Assembly (NCBI GenBank): GCA_037013685.1
Contig: CM072919.1
Coordinates: 53,500,116-53,564,115, forward strand
DNA from: Acridotheres tristis
Lineage: Eukaryota > Chordata > Aves > Passeriformes > Sturnidae
Length of the DNA: 64,000 bases
Reading direction: 5' to 3'
Of this stretch, positions 1 through 12,149 are shown piece after piece; the first letter of the stretch is position 1; the number at the start of each line of letters is the position of its first letter. The translations under genes were made by a program, and so were the position numbers. The notes below the pieces were generated by a model. It saw only the letters and a program-made list of their open reading frames with translations. It searched no databases and was not told the origin of the DNA.

Positions 1-1448
1 GGTGAACTTAACCTGCTGGTTCACATGAACTGGGGTGTTCTGTTTGGTAGCAGTCCTAAGGGACCCTATGGGATCAAACAGCAAAAGCAAGAACAGAGGG
101 CATGAATAAGGGTGGCAGTAGTAAGGAGGAAGCCTTTTGCAGTGGTCTCATGCCAACTGTGTGTGCTCTAGCAGGAGCTTGCTGTGGCTATTATTTCAGG
201 GCAAGATGTGCCATTATGGGTAAGGTTGGTACTGTATGAGGCCATCTAATTGGAAAACTCATGCAACCAGGATGTCAGGTCTTCAGAGCCCAGAAGCCAA
301 GAGTGAGAGAGAATTTGGAAGGCTGGAAAGTCATCTCTGTCCCTTCTCTCATTCTAAAAACTGCTGAAAAGAAGGAAGAATAAAATGAAGGCTAAATAAA
401 ATGAGAGCTAAAAATATACCAGTGACTTATTCCTTGATATAAAAGCTCTAAATTTACTGTTTTGCAACAGACTGTTGCAATAATAGGCACTTTTTCCTAA
501 ATTTACTATCTTTCACTTAGTCACCAACTTATCCATTGTGTATCATCAGAAGGGTTGCCAAAGCATATTTTCAAAGAGGTTGGTAAAACTCTGATGGCTT
601 TTAGACAGATTCACATACTTACAGAAACCAGCCCAGAGCTTTAAGCTATCACTGCCTCCAAAAGCAACCTTGTCTGTGTGGTTTCTTAAATATTGAGACA
701 GAATATTTGGCAGCATCTCTAGATCTCATCTCCAGTTTTTGAAACCAGTTTCTATTCACTGCTCGACCTTCATCCACAAGAGCAGGTGATACCCTGGCTC
801 ACGAATTCAGAGGTGCATTTTTAAGCAGGCACTTAGTGAATTTGGAGCAAAATGGGGATAAATACAAGGTGACATTGGAAATAGACACTTTTGAGGCAGA
901 CCATGTGCATTCAAATACAGCTTTTGTTGCCTGTTATAAAACTGAAACATCAACAAGAATTTTAAATGCAAGCTGATAGTCTCCATTCCCTTGAAATTGT
1001 TTTGAGTTCTTACATTTCATTATTTTTACCCTTATTTTTTATTTTTTATGTAAAAATATAAAACTATACAGAATGCTGATGAGTCCATCTTCTATTATTT
1101 ACAATCATGTTATTATCTTTTATTGAACTTCAATCTAAGAATTAAAGATTCTGGAATGTTTAATAAAATATATATAAAATAATTACTGGAAAAGCCAAAA
1201 GCTGTCCATTAAATATAAAGGTTTTAAACATTAGTTTTAAACTTAAGTAGTTAAAACTGAACCATTCAGGTTTGCAGCATTTCTTAAAGCAAAATTACTT
1301 AGAAATAGTACCAATTTAAGAATCCTAGCACTAGCCATGCATTCATAAAATCCTGGTCCATCTTTTTTCACACTGATGTGCAACTCTCTTAGTGGGAATA
1401 CATGTAATTTATTGCTAGAGGGAAAGATTTTTGATTTTTTTTTTTTTA
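1..1448. other. unassigned A+T-rich DNA
   Basis: No open frame of note, repeat family or RNA gene was recognised here. The stretch around 1020-1200 is especially A+T-rich, with runs of T and TA steps. A run of T at about 1434-1448 abuts the 3' end of the neighbouring CR1 copy. It could be intronic or intergenic. Confidence 0.5.
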
Positions 1449-1708
1449 GAATCTCAGATTAATAGAATGATGAAATGGTTAAGGTTCAAAGGGATCATTT
1501 AGTTTCAAACCCACTGCCATGGGCCACCCACTAGACCGGGTGGCTTAGGGCCCCATCCAACCTGGCCTTTCAGGGATGGGGTATTGACAACCTCTCTGGG
1601 CAACCTGTTCTAGTGCTTCACTATCTTCTGAGTAAAGAATTTCTTCCTGACATCTAATCTAAACATCAGAAATCTTTCTGTTTAAAACCACTGCCCCACA
1701 TCCTGTCA

Positions 1709-2108
1709 CTATCTGCCCATATAAAAAAGTCCCAGTGCCTCCTTTTTATAAGCCCTCTTTAGGTACTGAAAGGTGCAATACTGTCTCCCCAAAGCTTTCT
1801 GTTCTCCAAGCTGAACAACATCTGAGTCTCTCAGCCTGTCTTCGTAGGAGAAGTTCTGGAGCTCTTTGCTTGTCTTCGTGACCTCCCTTGAACTGCTCCA
1901 ACAGGTCCCTGTCTTTCTTGTGCTGGGGCCCCAGAGCTGGATGCAGCACTGCAGGTGGGGTCTCACAAAGACAGAGCTGAGGGGTAGAATAACCTCCCTT
2001 CATCTGCTGGCTGACCTTCTTTTGACACATTTGGGAAGTTTTATTTCTGGGCTGTGAGCACACACTGATGTGTCTGATCTGCATTTTGTTTTTTACCTGC
2101 CTCAGCAC
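1709..2108 (-). pseudogene. CR1 ORF2 remnant: RT C-terminal region
   Basis: Two overlapping minus-strand frames share the C-terminal part of the CR1 reverse transcriptase. One frame reads GPQHKKDRDLLEQ, the other RPHLQCCIQLWGP. Both are pieces of the same conserved stretch, which in intact copies sits in one frame, so at least one frameshift has occurred. Further on, SYEDRLRD and FQYLKRAY correspond to the LPYEDRLRELG and FQYLKGAY blocks. The part of the RT with the F/YxDD catalytic box is not present between this piece and the RT start near 2110; an internal deletion of several hundred bases is inferred. Confidence 0.7.
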
Positions 2109-2304
2109 ACCTCTGAGAGGGATCTATTCCAACCTTTTCCCAGGCACACAGCTGAGGCTCACTGGTCCTTAGTTCCCCAGATCTTTCTTTCTCTCTTTTT
2201 TTAAAACTGGAAGTGATGTTTCTCTTTTTCCAGTGATCGGTGACTTCACCTATCTACCATGACTTTTCAAATACAATGGAGAGTGTCTTGGCAAGATCAG
2301 CCAG

Positions 2305-2568
2305 TTATGCCAGGATCCAGGAGTGCGTCCCATTAGATTCCATACACCTGTGGCTATTCAGCTTTGCAGTGTGATTCTGAAGGCAGCTCTTCACAATCTG
2401 AGCCATCTTTAACACTGAGCACAACACCCCTCCTTCCCAGCCTATCTCTTCTGAAAAGCTTGTGGCCCTCAGCTGCTGTGCTCCAGTCATGTAACTCATG
2501 TCCCATGTTTCTGTGATAGCAATTGGGTCATAGTTTTCTAATTGCACCATTTCAACTAATTGCACCGT
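2305..2568 (-). pseudogene. CR1 ORF2 remnant: endonuclease start joined to RT start
   Basis: The 86-codon open frame starts with the N-terminal part of the APE-like endonuclease that nicks target DNA. VQLENYDPIAITETW (residues about 7-21) is the typical CR1 motif, and the Glu in ITETW is the metal-binding residue in this nuclease family. After about residue 60 it jumps to NSHRCMESNGTHSWILA, which corresponds to the conserved THKSMGPDGIH-type block just before the RT fingers. So most of the endonuclease and its linker are deleted, and the two parts are joined in one frame. The minus-strand sequence continues with a decayed EKSW / DHWKK / GNYRPVSL region to about 2110. An imperfect 18 bp tandem duplication lies at 2538-2573, in the codons just before NYDP. 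It cannot encode an active enzyme. Confidence 0.75.
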
Positions 2569-2778
2569 TTCTAACTCCTCTGGTTTGTTACCTGTGCTAC
2601 ATGAATTGGTGTAGTGGCACTACAGCTGGGCTCTCCACCTCTTCATCTTCTGGGAAGAGCACTCTAATTCCTTTGGGATGATTTACAGGTATTTCTCTGC
2701 TATTCCCAACAGTGCTGTTACTCAAAGTTCCTTCAGTGAAAGTAACACCCAGCAGAGCATCTCCTCTCCATGCTGAAT

Positions 2779-3408
2779 CTAGTTTAAAGCCCTGTTAACA
2801 AGCCCCGCCACCTTGTCAGGTGCACGCCATCTGCTGTCAGTATTCCCAAAGGCATATCCCAGGTCATAGAACCTGAAGACCTGAGCATGGCACCAGTCTC
2901 TGCCAGTCCTCCTCCCCAGCCACTCATCTCGCTCTGCTTCAGTTCCAGTCCCTTCCGGGAGGACAGAAAAGAATTTTAAATATTCTCCCGGTTCTTTCAA
3001 GGTCTTTCCAAGTGACATGAAGTCGCTTTTGGTATTTCATGATGTCTTCGTCACAGCATCATTCAATCCTACATGAAAGAGTAGGAGCAAATGATAGTCT
3101 TCAGCTTTTACGAGATTTGGAAGCCTCTTTGTGACATCTCAAACACGAGGCACCGATAGGCATCAAACCCCTCTGGGAGGTTGTCTGGATGCCAAGTGGT
3201 TTCTTCTCTGCCTCTCAGTGAAGAGTCACAAATAGCTAACCCCCTCCATGATTTTTTGATGGTGCTTGTTCTAACACAGCTGACTGATTGTACTAATCTA
3301 GTAGAATTCTCCTCTGCTTGATCTTGACTACTGTAGTGATAGGGTAAAAAGTAAGGAATGTTTCTCCATTTCCTCTTGGAAGAGGATTGAGAGGTAAAGT
3401 TTTTCACT
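2779..3408 (-). pseudogene. CR1 ORF1 remnant with SGNH/GDSL esterase-like domain
   Basis: ORF1 proteins of CR1-like LINEs are RNA/lipid-associated proteins that in many lineages carry an SGNH-type esterase domain. Two open pieces on the minus strand match that domain. The first (frame 3407-3108) has LAICDSSLRG at about 3239-3210, corresponding to the GDS(L) nucleophile block, with the Gly changed to Cys. The second (3018-2779) carries FFSVLPEGTG, then RDWCHAQVFRFYDLG, and ends in GLVNRALN, corresponding to the strand, loop and terminal helix of the domain. A frame break lies between about 3108 and 3018, and the Asp-x-x-His end of the catalytic site is degraded (RWRAPD). It is not functional. 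The identification comes from the order and spacing of recognisable CR1 ORF1 blocks. Confidence 0.75.
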
Positions 3409-3486
3409 GCCTCTCCTAAAAACTTTAGAAAGAGCTTTATTTTAGAAAATGAAGTACCCTATTTGCAGGTCATTGGAAGAATATTG

Positions 3487-3575
3487 TAACTGATACATCA
3501 GATGAGCAAGCAGCCAATTTTTGATACATTAGCCGATTAGGCAATCAAATTTTTGATACATCAGGCAAACCCACA
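3487..3575 (+). repeat. three-copy degenerate 31-32 bp tandem repeat
   Basis: The decamer TGATACATYA occurs at 3491, 3522 and 3554. Flanking words (AGCAAGCAGCCAAT, AGGCAATCAAAT, AGGCAAACCC) are also similar, giving three imperfect units of 31-32 bp. It sits about 80-160 bp upstream (in the element's own orientation) of the first recognisable CR1 ORF1 codons. It could be part of that element's 5' UTR or an unrelated local minisatellite. Confidence 0.55.
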
Positions 3576-4829
3576 TAGATACGAGAGACTATGAATTTTA
3601 AGTGAGCAAAGCTTCTCCACCAAGGTGCTGCTTCTGCGAGGTGGATGTGACAGAGCCACTCTGAAGACACTAAAAGCAGGGGCACCAGCTGTCATAGGGG
3701 CTGCAAAACTAAAAAGTTGTAGGAGTCTTTGCTGTCTGTGAAGCTGTGCGCTGTCCTGGCTGCTCCTGAGAGTCTTTTTGTGTCCCACTGTGCTGGTTCT
3801 GCTGCCCTGGCTCTGCTGGGAGCTCTCGGAGGGACTTCACCAGGGACAGACCCAACCACCCGATGCGGATTTTACTCATCTGTAAGCCAGCGCTGGACCC
3901 ATGGTGTTACCCCTTTCCTGTGCTTCTAGTAGTTATTCATGGCATTTTGCTACTCTTCTACTTCTCTTTCCTTCTTTTTCCTCTTTTATGAAAAAAATAA
4001 GCTTTAATTGTCTGTTTGGATCCCAACATTTAACCTTGTTTGCGTTCTAATCTCACTTTCAGGTGTGTTTAGAACTTAGTTCCTTCCCGCAGTTGGGGAT
4101 CAAGGCAAAACGTGCCTCTCTTCACCTTAAGTGAGAATGCGATACCAGGCATCAATCTCCTGCTCAGATTGAGCAATAATAATGTTTATTCTTCTCATTA
4201 AGCAATCCTTGCCTTCCCTGATCTTCCTTAAAGAATGCTGTAGTGCATGTAGTTTTCTCAATTAATATGAAGACTCCTGGACAGAAGAGTTTCAAAAAGA
4301 GCAGGAGCTGCTTCTCGTGAGGCAGACAGTATGGAACACCTTTTATTCTCAGAAAACTGAAGCACAGCAAAATTTTAAAAGGGGATAAAATCAAATTTTG
4401 AATTATCGATTTTAACACTAGAAAAGACTGGACAGAAGCTTTGGCTTTGTCAAATCCAACCTTTCTATTTATTTACAGGAATAAGGCTAAATTATTTTCT
4501 TCACCTGAAATCATTGGGACAGTTTTGGTTACAGTGCTATTTGTCTCTTGTTTTTACCCTAAAAGCTTTTTCAATGTAAACTATAAATTTCACTACATCT
4601 CAGTGCCTCCAATTATTGGGTTTCTGCATTGGATTTTATTTTTTCAAGAACAAATGTCATATAGTCAGCATTATGTCTGTCAACTAGAGAGTAAGTACAA
4701 GTTAATAAATATTTTTTGAAAATTGATAAATCCAGGGTTGTGATTAGAGACTGGGAGGGTAAATATACAGTTACCTGGCAGCAAACATATAATCAAGCCC
4801 ACCTGGAGTCCTAGGAAGAACAGAACCAA

Positions 4830-4876
4830 TACATATCTGTACATACATATACATGTCCAATACATACATACATGTC
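4830..4876 (+). repeat. ACAT/TACA-rich microsatellite
   Basis: Short imperfect run of ATACAT/ACATAC units interrupted by CTGT and GTCCA. Confidence 0.6.
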
Positions 4877-7220
4877 AAATCCAGACAGCTGGTAAAATCT
4901 GGTGGTTCTGAGTTTTTTACTGCTTCTTTAAGAAAGATGGACTTTTTCATTGCAGAAAAACATCATTCCAATTAAAACATAACTCTTTGTCATATTGTGG
5001 CAGAAATTACAGTAAAGTTATTATTTATTATGTTATATATTTATTAGTTATTACAAGTATTATGCTTAGTGAAGTGCTAAAAGCCAAGATCCTTTGTAAT
5101 AATAGCCTCAAACATAGCAGAAGCATAATACTGCATATAGAGCCATCCAGACTCAAATCATTCTCCTGGCCACTACTGCTAAAGCAGACTGAAACAAAAC
5201 CCTATCTAATGACTTTCTGCCTTAATTCTGGTTCTGAATTTTGTGGCTTTGATCGCTACAGAAGTGTTGCTGCAAATGATTGTGCTAAATCCTTATTTCT
5301 ATCTTTCTCCCTCTTTTCTGTTTAATAAATCACTATAAAATTTTATTTACTGGATATATGATTCCTCTACATGCAAGAAATATATTTGGGTTTCACTTCT
5401 TTAAATCATAAAGAATGGCAAAAACCCAGTTACAATTTTACATAAATATATTTCAAGAGTAAGCTATCATACTTTATGTCTGAATCATTATTTAAACAAA
5501 GAATCCAATTTAAGAAATGACGGTGGCAACTGGGAAAAAACCAAAAAGTGTGGGTAAAAAGTCCTGTACATGTTATTTGTTATTTACATTTTTTTCTATT
5601 TAGTCTATTTTAAAAAAATATATATATAGTTAATAAGCCTTCCAAACTGCTGCTTATTTGAAGAAATAATAATTCTTCTGTCATGAAAATATTTTTTTTT
5701 TTCTTAAGAATTGGAGCTGGTGTGAATCCAGGCTATGCTTAGTCATTCCCAAGTCCTGCCCTATTCCTTATGATTAGTGCTTAAGCGGCTGTTCTGGAAG
5801 CACTGCAGGTGATGGGTGAAGCTGGCTCACTGCGTGCTGCCTCGGGGCAGGAGCAGGGACTCTGCCTGCTCGCACAAGTGAATGGGGCTGTCAGCTCACT
5901 GTGCAGGGAGAGCAATAAACAGCAGTGGGAGGGAAAGCAGGAGATTCCTGCACTGCTCCTGTTAGATCTGAAAGCACATCTCTTCAAGTCCTTCATGCAT
6001 TCAAGTGACCTGTTTGTGGTTCTTAAGCAGGTACAAAAACATTTGCTGGATCAGGCTCAGCATGTGTTCCCTATCTGTTTTCATGTAGCCTGAAGATAAT
6101 ATAATTTTCCAGTTTCTATGCTAACCCTTTTGTAGCTAAAACTGATAATCATACCAGGTTCCCTTGCTGGGTTTTCTAGTCTCTTAAGCTTTAGTTTAGT
6201 AACATTTTGGCTGATCAATTGGATACAAAATCTTTTATTTTCTGTTTAAATTCCCATTCCAATAAATAAGGCTTTTAGGCTTAAGTCTACATAACTCTCT
6301 TTTGAAAGTCTGAGCCAGAGAGCTGAGAACTAAAAAAAAAAAAAATCCACCTCAAACCATATTTTCTACTCTGGATGTTTTCAATGTTGTGATCGAAAAA
6401 GAATATATTGGGGTTAGAACAAAAGAGGTGGGAGCAGATGTTGCAATTTGCATAAAAGAGCTTTCTTAGAAAACAAAATAAGGTTTTTTAACCTTTAAGC
6501 GCCACAGACTTTGCTTAACTAATAGGTTTCATTTAAAAGTCTTAGTGAAACACTAGGGCACCACAACTCTACCCCTAACTAATTTCATATTCTGTACAGA
6601 TTTTCAAGTTTCGTGAGATTCCTTCATACCCTGCAGCCTAATCAAGAAATCCTGAACCAGTTTTAGTTTTTCTTTATGTTAAGTTGTATTTCTGTATTTT
6701 AGTCTCCAGGCCATTACCCTATGTTTGCATAATTGCATTGTATCTTTTCACTCCAAGGCCGATTTAGGAGTTGTTATCCTAGACTCATAGTAATTGCAAG
6801 AAAATCCGGTTCCATCTGTTTCTGCCAACGTATGGAAATTGAACAAGAATATCAACATAAAACGGCACTTGCTCAATATCAAGTGTGTGCCAGCTATTGT
6901 GTTTGTTATAGAAACTTGTGGTCAAGCAGGCTGAGAGAAGCCAGTAAGCTGCCTGTCTGGTAAGAAATCAGGGTGCAGGTCTTGTTCATGCCAGTCTGTC
7001 AATTGTCAGTTAACTAGATTTTGGCTATTTCCATCACTTACACATAATGTGCTGCTGAACCAGGTAGGGTTCACCCTGCAGTGTTTAATAGGAGGAAATA
7101 TTTTCACTGCATCAAAAGACTGATAACGTTTGGTTGGGAAAATCGGCATTTAATCTGGAGAAGGATAAAGAATATACAGAATGTAACCTCTGGGCAACAA
7201 GGGGAAGAAGATTACTGTTT

Positions 7221-7262
7221 TATCCACTGTTGAATAACGACTATCCACTATTAAATAACAAA
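7221..7262 (+). repeat. two-copy 21 bp tandem repeat
   Basis: Units 7221-7241 and 7242-7262 both begin TATCCACT and contain GAATAAC/AAATAAC. They differ at four of 21 positions by direct comparison. In one frame this gives a repeated YPLLNN peptide, with no sign that it is translated. Confidence 0.65.
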
Positions 7263-10200
7263 TATTTTTTATTCCTAATTAAGTCATCACATACCTTTGA
7301 GAAGTTACAGCGGTTGCACTACACCACCTCTATCCAGTTTTGCAGCAGGTTAGATAAGTGTAAATATATTTAAAATACACATGAGAAGAAAGAAGTGAGT
7401 TGTCTCCCAAGTGCCCCAGAACACAAACTTCCATCAGCATGATCAATTCAAAACAAAAATTCTCCACCAAAAACTATGCCTACCTGAGGACCCGTCCCTT
7501 TCAGGTTCTGCCTCCTTCTGTGATTGCCCATTAGACGACTTTCAAGTTGTCTGAGCTTTGCTGTGCAGAAATGTCAGAAATTATTTTGGGTTTTTTTCCC
7601 TGCACCAGCTATCCTAGAGTTTTTAAGTCCAAGGACTTTGGAATAGGAAGAATCGTGTTCAGGAAAAATTATGCAGTCCTGAAGGGATGGTTTAAAAAGC
7701 TGTCTCTCTGTAAGTGGACTCCCCTTTTTTTCTGACAAGATATGAGCTGATCATGCATGCACATACTTCTAGTTTATTTTAAACACAGGTAAAATGCATT
7801 TTTTTCAGACTAGCATGAGCTATATGGGTAATTTTCAAGCATTTAGTTAATTTTCCTTTGAGTCTATTCCTCTTCCCTACCTTTGCAGCAGTACCGGGAA
7901 TTTTTTTCCTAGTTGTGATAGCTAGGAAGCTGGCCAGGGAATGTGCTGTCTAGTGAAATTTACAACATAGTTACTTATTCGTGTCTGCTTTTCTAAGACG
8001 CCTGAATATTTTAGAAAAAGTCATGACAACAATGCGAGGAAGACAGAAGTGGCTGTCTTATGAAAGACATTATTTTCCTTCTCCTCATGTATATTTGTGT
8101 ATCATCTCCCATCAGGTGAGCAGTAGAGCTGTTGGAGCTGTGAGAGAGCAGAGCAGAGCAGGGTGCGTGGTGCAGCAGGCAGGAGTGGCCTGGAGGCAGT
8201 GTCCCAGCAGGGACTGCCTGGGGTGGCCCTGCCAGCCCTGTGTCGGTGGCACTCCTGCACACCTCTGCATTGCAGTGCCATTCAGGCGCTCCCTAACCTG
8301 AGAGCAGGGTCTTCCCTAAACTGTCCCTATTTTCCTCTCCCACTTTTCTTCTCTGCTCTCCTAATTGTGATAAAAAGCCTGTGGCTATAAGAACACTTAA
8401 CTGTAACACAATTTTCATAGCTCGAGTTACGTGTTAAGTAAGTGTTTTATATACTCTGTTTGTGAAAGACTAGACAAGCTCTTTGTAGGAAGTTAAAGCC
8501 CAGACCATAATCATCTTCCATCTCTGCGCTGTGATTTAATTTAATACTGATTATCAAGTGTTTTACTTTTACAACTTCTTGTGGTGTTTAGCTGACAGAA
8601 GTGTGTATTCATCACTAGGAGCTCAGGAATTAGACAAACCTAGCATACCGGATTACATATCACAGCATAAAGCTGCTTGTAAGATGTTACTGCCTTCACA
8701 AAGAGGAAAAAAGGGGCTAGGAGACTAAATTCAATGAAAATTCAGCATCACATTATCTGGGTTTCATTTCCTTCCAACTTCTCACCCTGTTTTTCTTCTC
8801 AAATATGGGGGTACTGCAAAGGAATATTAAAGGAACTTTTTCTCAGAAATCCATCACCTCTGATAATTTTAGATTCAGGTTTTTACATTTGTACAAGTTC
8901 CAAAGCTCCAAGCCTCTTCACCATCTCCCCACAAATGTTAGGTACTCTCTAAAGGAAAAAGAGGCATTTTCTTGGCCTTGGTGAGCTTAAAGATGAGAAA
9001 TATAAACACAAAAAAATATTAAAAAACGTGGGAGAACAGAAGGAATGCGCTCCAGGAGAGAAGTGAAATTATCGTAATGAATTCCTAGCCTCACAGCTGG
9101 TCTGAGCAGTTTTTCTTTTTTTCTAGTCATGTTTAAAAGGAACAAATTACATCCTTACTTTCCTACACTCCACATAAAAGTCAGCCTTCCTGCTTGCCTT
9201 ACACTGGTGTCAAGCTTCACACTTGCACACCCACTTCCTTGCCCTGTCTTCTTAGGGCTTTCTGTTCCTTCCTTATTTTCCATACGGATGAAGCAGTTAA
9301 AAAAGGTGTTGATGGACAAGTAGAAGACACGGACCCTCAAAAGAGGCTGAAACAAGTGGCTTTGCTCTCTCGGCACAGCTCATGTTTCACTCCATGGCTC
9401 CATTTGCCTGAGCGAAGCCGCGCCAGCTCAGACCAGCACCTGTCCCTCTCCGTGTCTGCCACCACTGTGCCTGCCAGCCAGCAGCACATGCAAGTGGATC
9501 CAGCAGCATCTATGGCATCTGTGACAAATGACACATGAGGCTCTGCGGGCTGGGCATTTCCCAGTCCCTGGCCAAAGGAGCTGATTCTACTCTGCAATGT
9601 CCGTGATGCAGCCAAATACGTGTAGGATTGGGCACCTGAAAGATTTTTTTTTATGCGATTTTTTCCTTTGCAAAAGCAAACTGTGCTATAGCTGGGAAAA
9701 TTTATAAGAGCACAAGAGTGAGAGATGAGAAGCAAAAAGAAGAATGCTGGCAGCTTCTTATTAGCTTCACAATATTTGTCTTTTTGTTGTGTTGCCTTTT
9801 CAGATTTAGCCTGCATGACCTAGCAGCTGTTTCACTTGGCTCAGGGCATTTATGACTTTATTTTGGACAAATCTTTAACATTTTCACTTGATTTTTCCCA
9901 ACTCAGCTTTGTGACTCAAAATTTGTTTTAAATTTTACGGTCATTTTTTTCCCTTTCTTACCCTTCTTACAGCTGTAGGCTCTGGAACCCAACAACTGTG
10001 GTGTTCCTCTCTTTGGCCAGCAGCCTATTTTATAAGGTAAAGACAAAGGAAAGGAGTGCTTTAGGGAGGAAAAGAAAAGTAAGACAAAAACGGAAGGAAG
10101 GAAGACAGAATTAAAGATGTGAGAGAGTTCTTTCACTGGATCTACTCAGAACAAGCTAAAACCTTATAACTATATAAATACTGAACTACACAGTAGACTA

Positions 10201-12149
10201 AAAGTATTCAATAAACATTTACTGTGAATGGAGGCATTAGGAAAGGCTTAGGCCCTGCCTGAATTCCCATGAAATTTATAAATATTTCTTTCATTTGTTC
10301 TCCATTTACAATTAGTTGCGGTCAAGCTGATCAAAGACAGAAGAGGCCTGTTGCATGTGAACCAGCATCCCTCACAATGACATTCACAAAGCAGAATGAA
10401 ATATGAAATATCAGGTTTCCACGGATGTATGAACTTGTAAAAAATCTGAAAGAATAGGAGGTTTTTCACACTGAGTAATGTGAAACATTTGGTGCGGATT
10501 GTAGGCCTCTGAAGAGGAAAACTGAGAGCCAAAATCCATCAGGCAATAAAACAGAAGCAGGCAAAAGTTAAAACAACAGCCATTCACTACAATCTATTGA
10601 TTTAGATATCATGATTGTCTCTGCTATAGCAGTGGCGGATGCTAGCAGGAGCTTCCTCTTAAATCATTTTCAGGAACAAACCCCAGCACCACGGACCTGA
10701 GAGCGGGCTGGAATAATATTTGCTCCAGAAATATATTTTGTCTGTTTCCTCCACCTAAAAAGAGAGGTGAAAAAGCTTTCCACAGCTTGTTCACACTGCT
10801 CTCTAAGCACTTCCAGCCAAACAGGTGCTAAGGTTAATTGGGTAAGTAGCCTGAAGCTTCCAGTTTTCAAACGAACTCAAAGTAAATAAATAACCTCAAG
10901 TAGATCCAGGAGGATAGACTTGCACAAAGCCTCCGAGCCGGGTGTTACACCACTCGAGGTCCCTAGTTTTATCTCTTTTGCAGACCTGCACTTTTTGGAG
11001 AGCAGGGCCCATCGCCTTTGTGACTAATACAGTGTGCTTTAATTGCTTCTTATGTCTTTCACAGCTGTCAGCCCCTAATGGGGTCAGGGTCGGCAGGGGA
11101 GGGACACTCAGAGGGTTTGTATCCCTTCACCTCCTGAAGTACTCCCAGGCTGGAGAGGGACTTCACCCCATATGGCATTTGGGAAACCTGTGGCTCTCCC
11201 TGAAGTTAGATGTGTGCCTGCTCCACCCCAGAAGTCATTCACCACATTTAGAATCACCCCTTTTGGCTGTTGGAAAAGGATGGACAAGTGGAGACAGTGT
11301 CCTTAGTGCTGTCCCTGACCCAAGAGGCTCTAATTGCTTCTCAAATTGTGTAAAATTTGTTTATGATATTAACCAGCATCAAGCAACAGGGGAGAATGTA
11401 AAAATAGATTGTTTCACAATGTTTTGAGAAAGACTTAGGAGGATTAAAGGTTAACAGGAGCCTTCTAGCATAAACAGAGCAGACACTTCATGCTGTTTGT
11501 GGTATAAACCCCATTACATTTCAGTCTGTACCATAAAATGTCTAAAGAGAGGTAGTAGTAGCTAGGGCAAACAACAGCAGGCATAAAAATGCTGGGGATG
11601 TCCTGTGCAATAACAGGCCTTCATGGAAAGTTGAGTACTTCCAAAAAGGGACTGTACAAGAAGACTTTTGAGAATACAAACTCTTTCATTTTTTTTTCCC
11701 TCAAACCAAAAATTACATCTCTTCTCAGGTATGATGTAAAAGCACGTCAGAGAATGTATAGCCTTGCAGTTCATAGTATTGTCAATGCAGACATACAGAG
11801 AACTTTTGGGGCCCCAAAAGTTCTAAGCTATTACAAAAAGTATATTTATTTTGTTAAAATGACAAAATTGGGTTTTTCCTTATCAAACGTCCTCTCAACA
11901 CCCACAAGAACTAGAAATACTCTGTTTTATAGGGAAGCTGAGACTCTAGTTCAATCAGGTCTCCAAGGTCTGAGACTTTGAGGAGAATGCCCACTGCCAG
12001 CTGACAATAAATCCCTTAGAGAGAATAGCACTGGACAGTGACTTGCATTTACTTGCTTGGGCTAGACAGCGCTGTGCTCTGGACAGGTAGCAGTGTGGCC
12101 AGCTTCAGCCCACTGTAGGAAACCCAGAAAATCCTCTCCTGTTGTATCT

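Larger units (their letters stand above)
1449..3410 (-). mobile_element. CR1 LINE, multi-domain but internally deleted copy
   Basis: Non-LTR retrotransposon of the CR1 clade, lying on the minus strand. Read from high to low coordinates it shows, in the order expected for the family: an esterase-like ORF1 remnant (about 3408-2779), the start of the ORF2 endonuclease (about 2565-2370), the start of the reverse transcriptase with a degraded GNYRPVSL-type motif (about 2358-2110), the C-terminal part of the RT (RPHLQCCIQLWGP in one frame), and the 3' UTR, which ends near 1449 with a degraded AGAATSATGA-type tail. Two blocks are missing: the rest of the endonuclease, and the RT palm including its catalytic aspartates. 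Many stops and frameshifts make it a dead copy. Strand, order and family are clear to me; the exact 5' limit is not. Confidence 0.85.
3576..12149. other. unassigned DNA with minor simple repeats
   Basis: No gene was recognised in this 8.5 kb. Open frames reach 159 codons (minus strand 9337-9816) but show no domain, no codon periodicity visible by eye and no homology I recognise. Minor structures are an ACAT-type microsatellite near 4830-4876, a two-copy 21 bp repeat at 7221-7262, and a G+C-richer patch at about 8140-8300. The 10942-11427 plus-strand frame (161 codons) also lacks recognisable features. Confidence 0.5.

Noticed and set aside
9337..9816. 159-codon minus-strand frame as a gene
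   Set aside because: No known motif, an overlapping plus-strand frame, stop-poor composition only, and no promoter or splice evidence.
10942..11427. 161-codon plus-strand frame as a gene
   Set aside because: Hydrophobic at the start but no convincing signal peptide or domain; likely chance or intronic.
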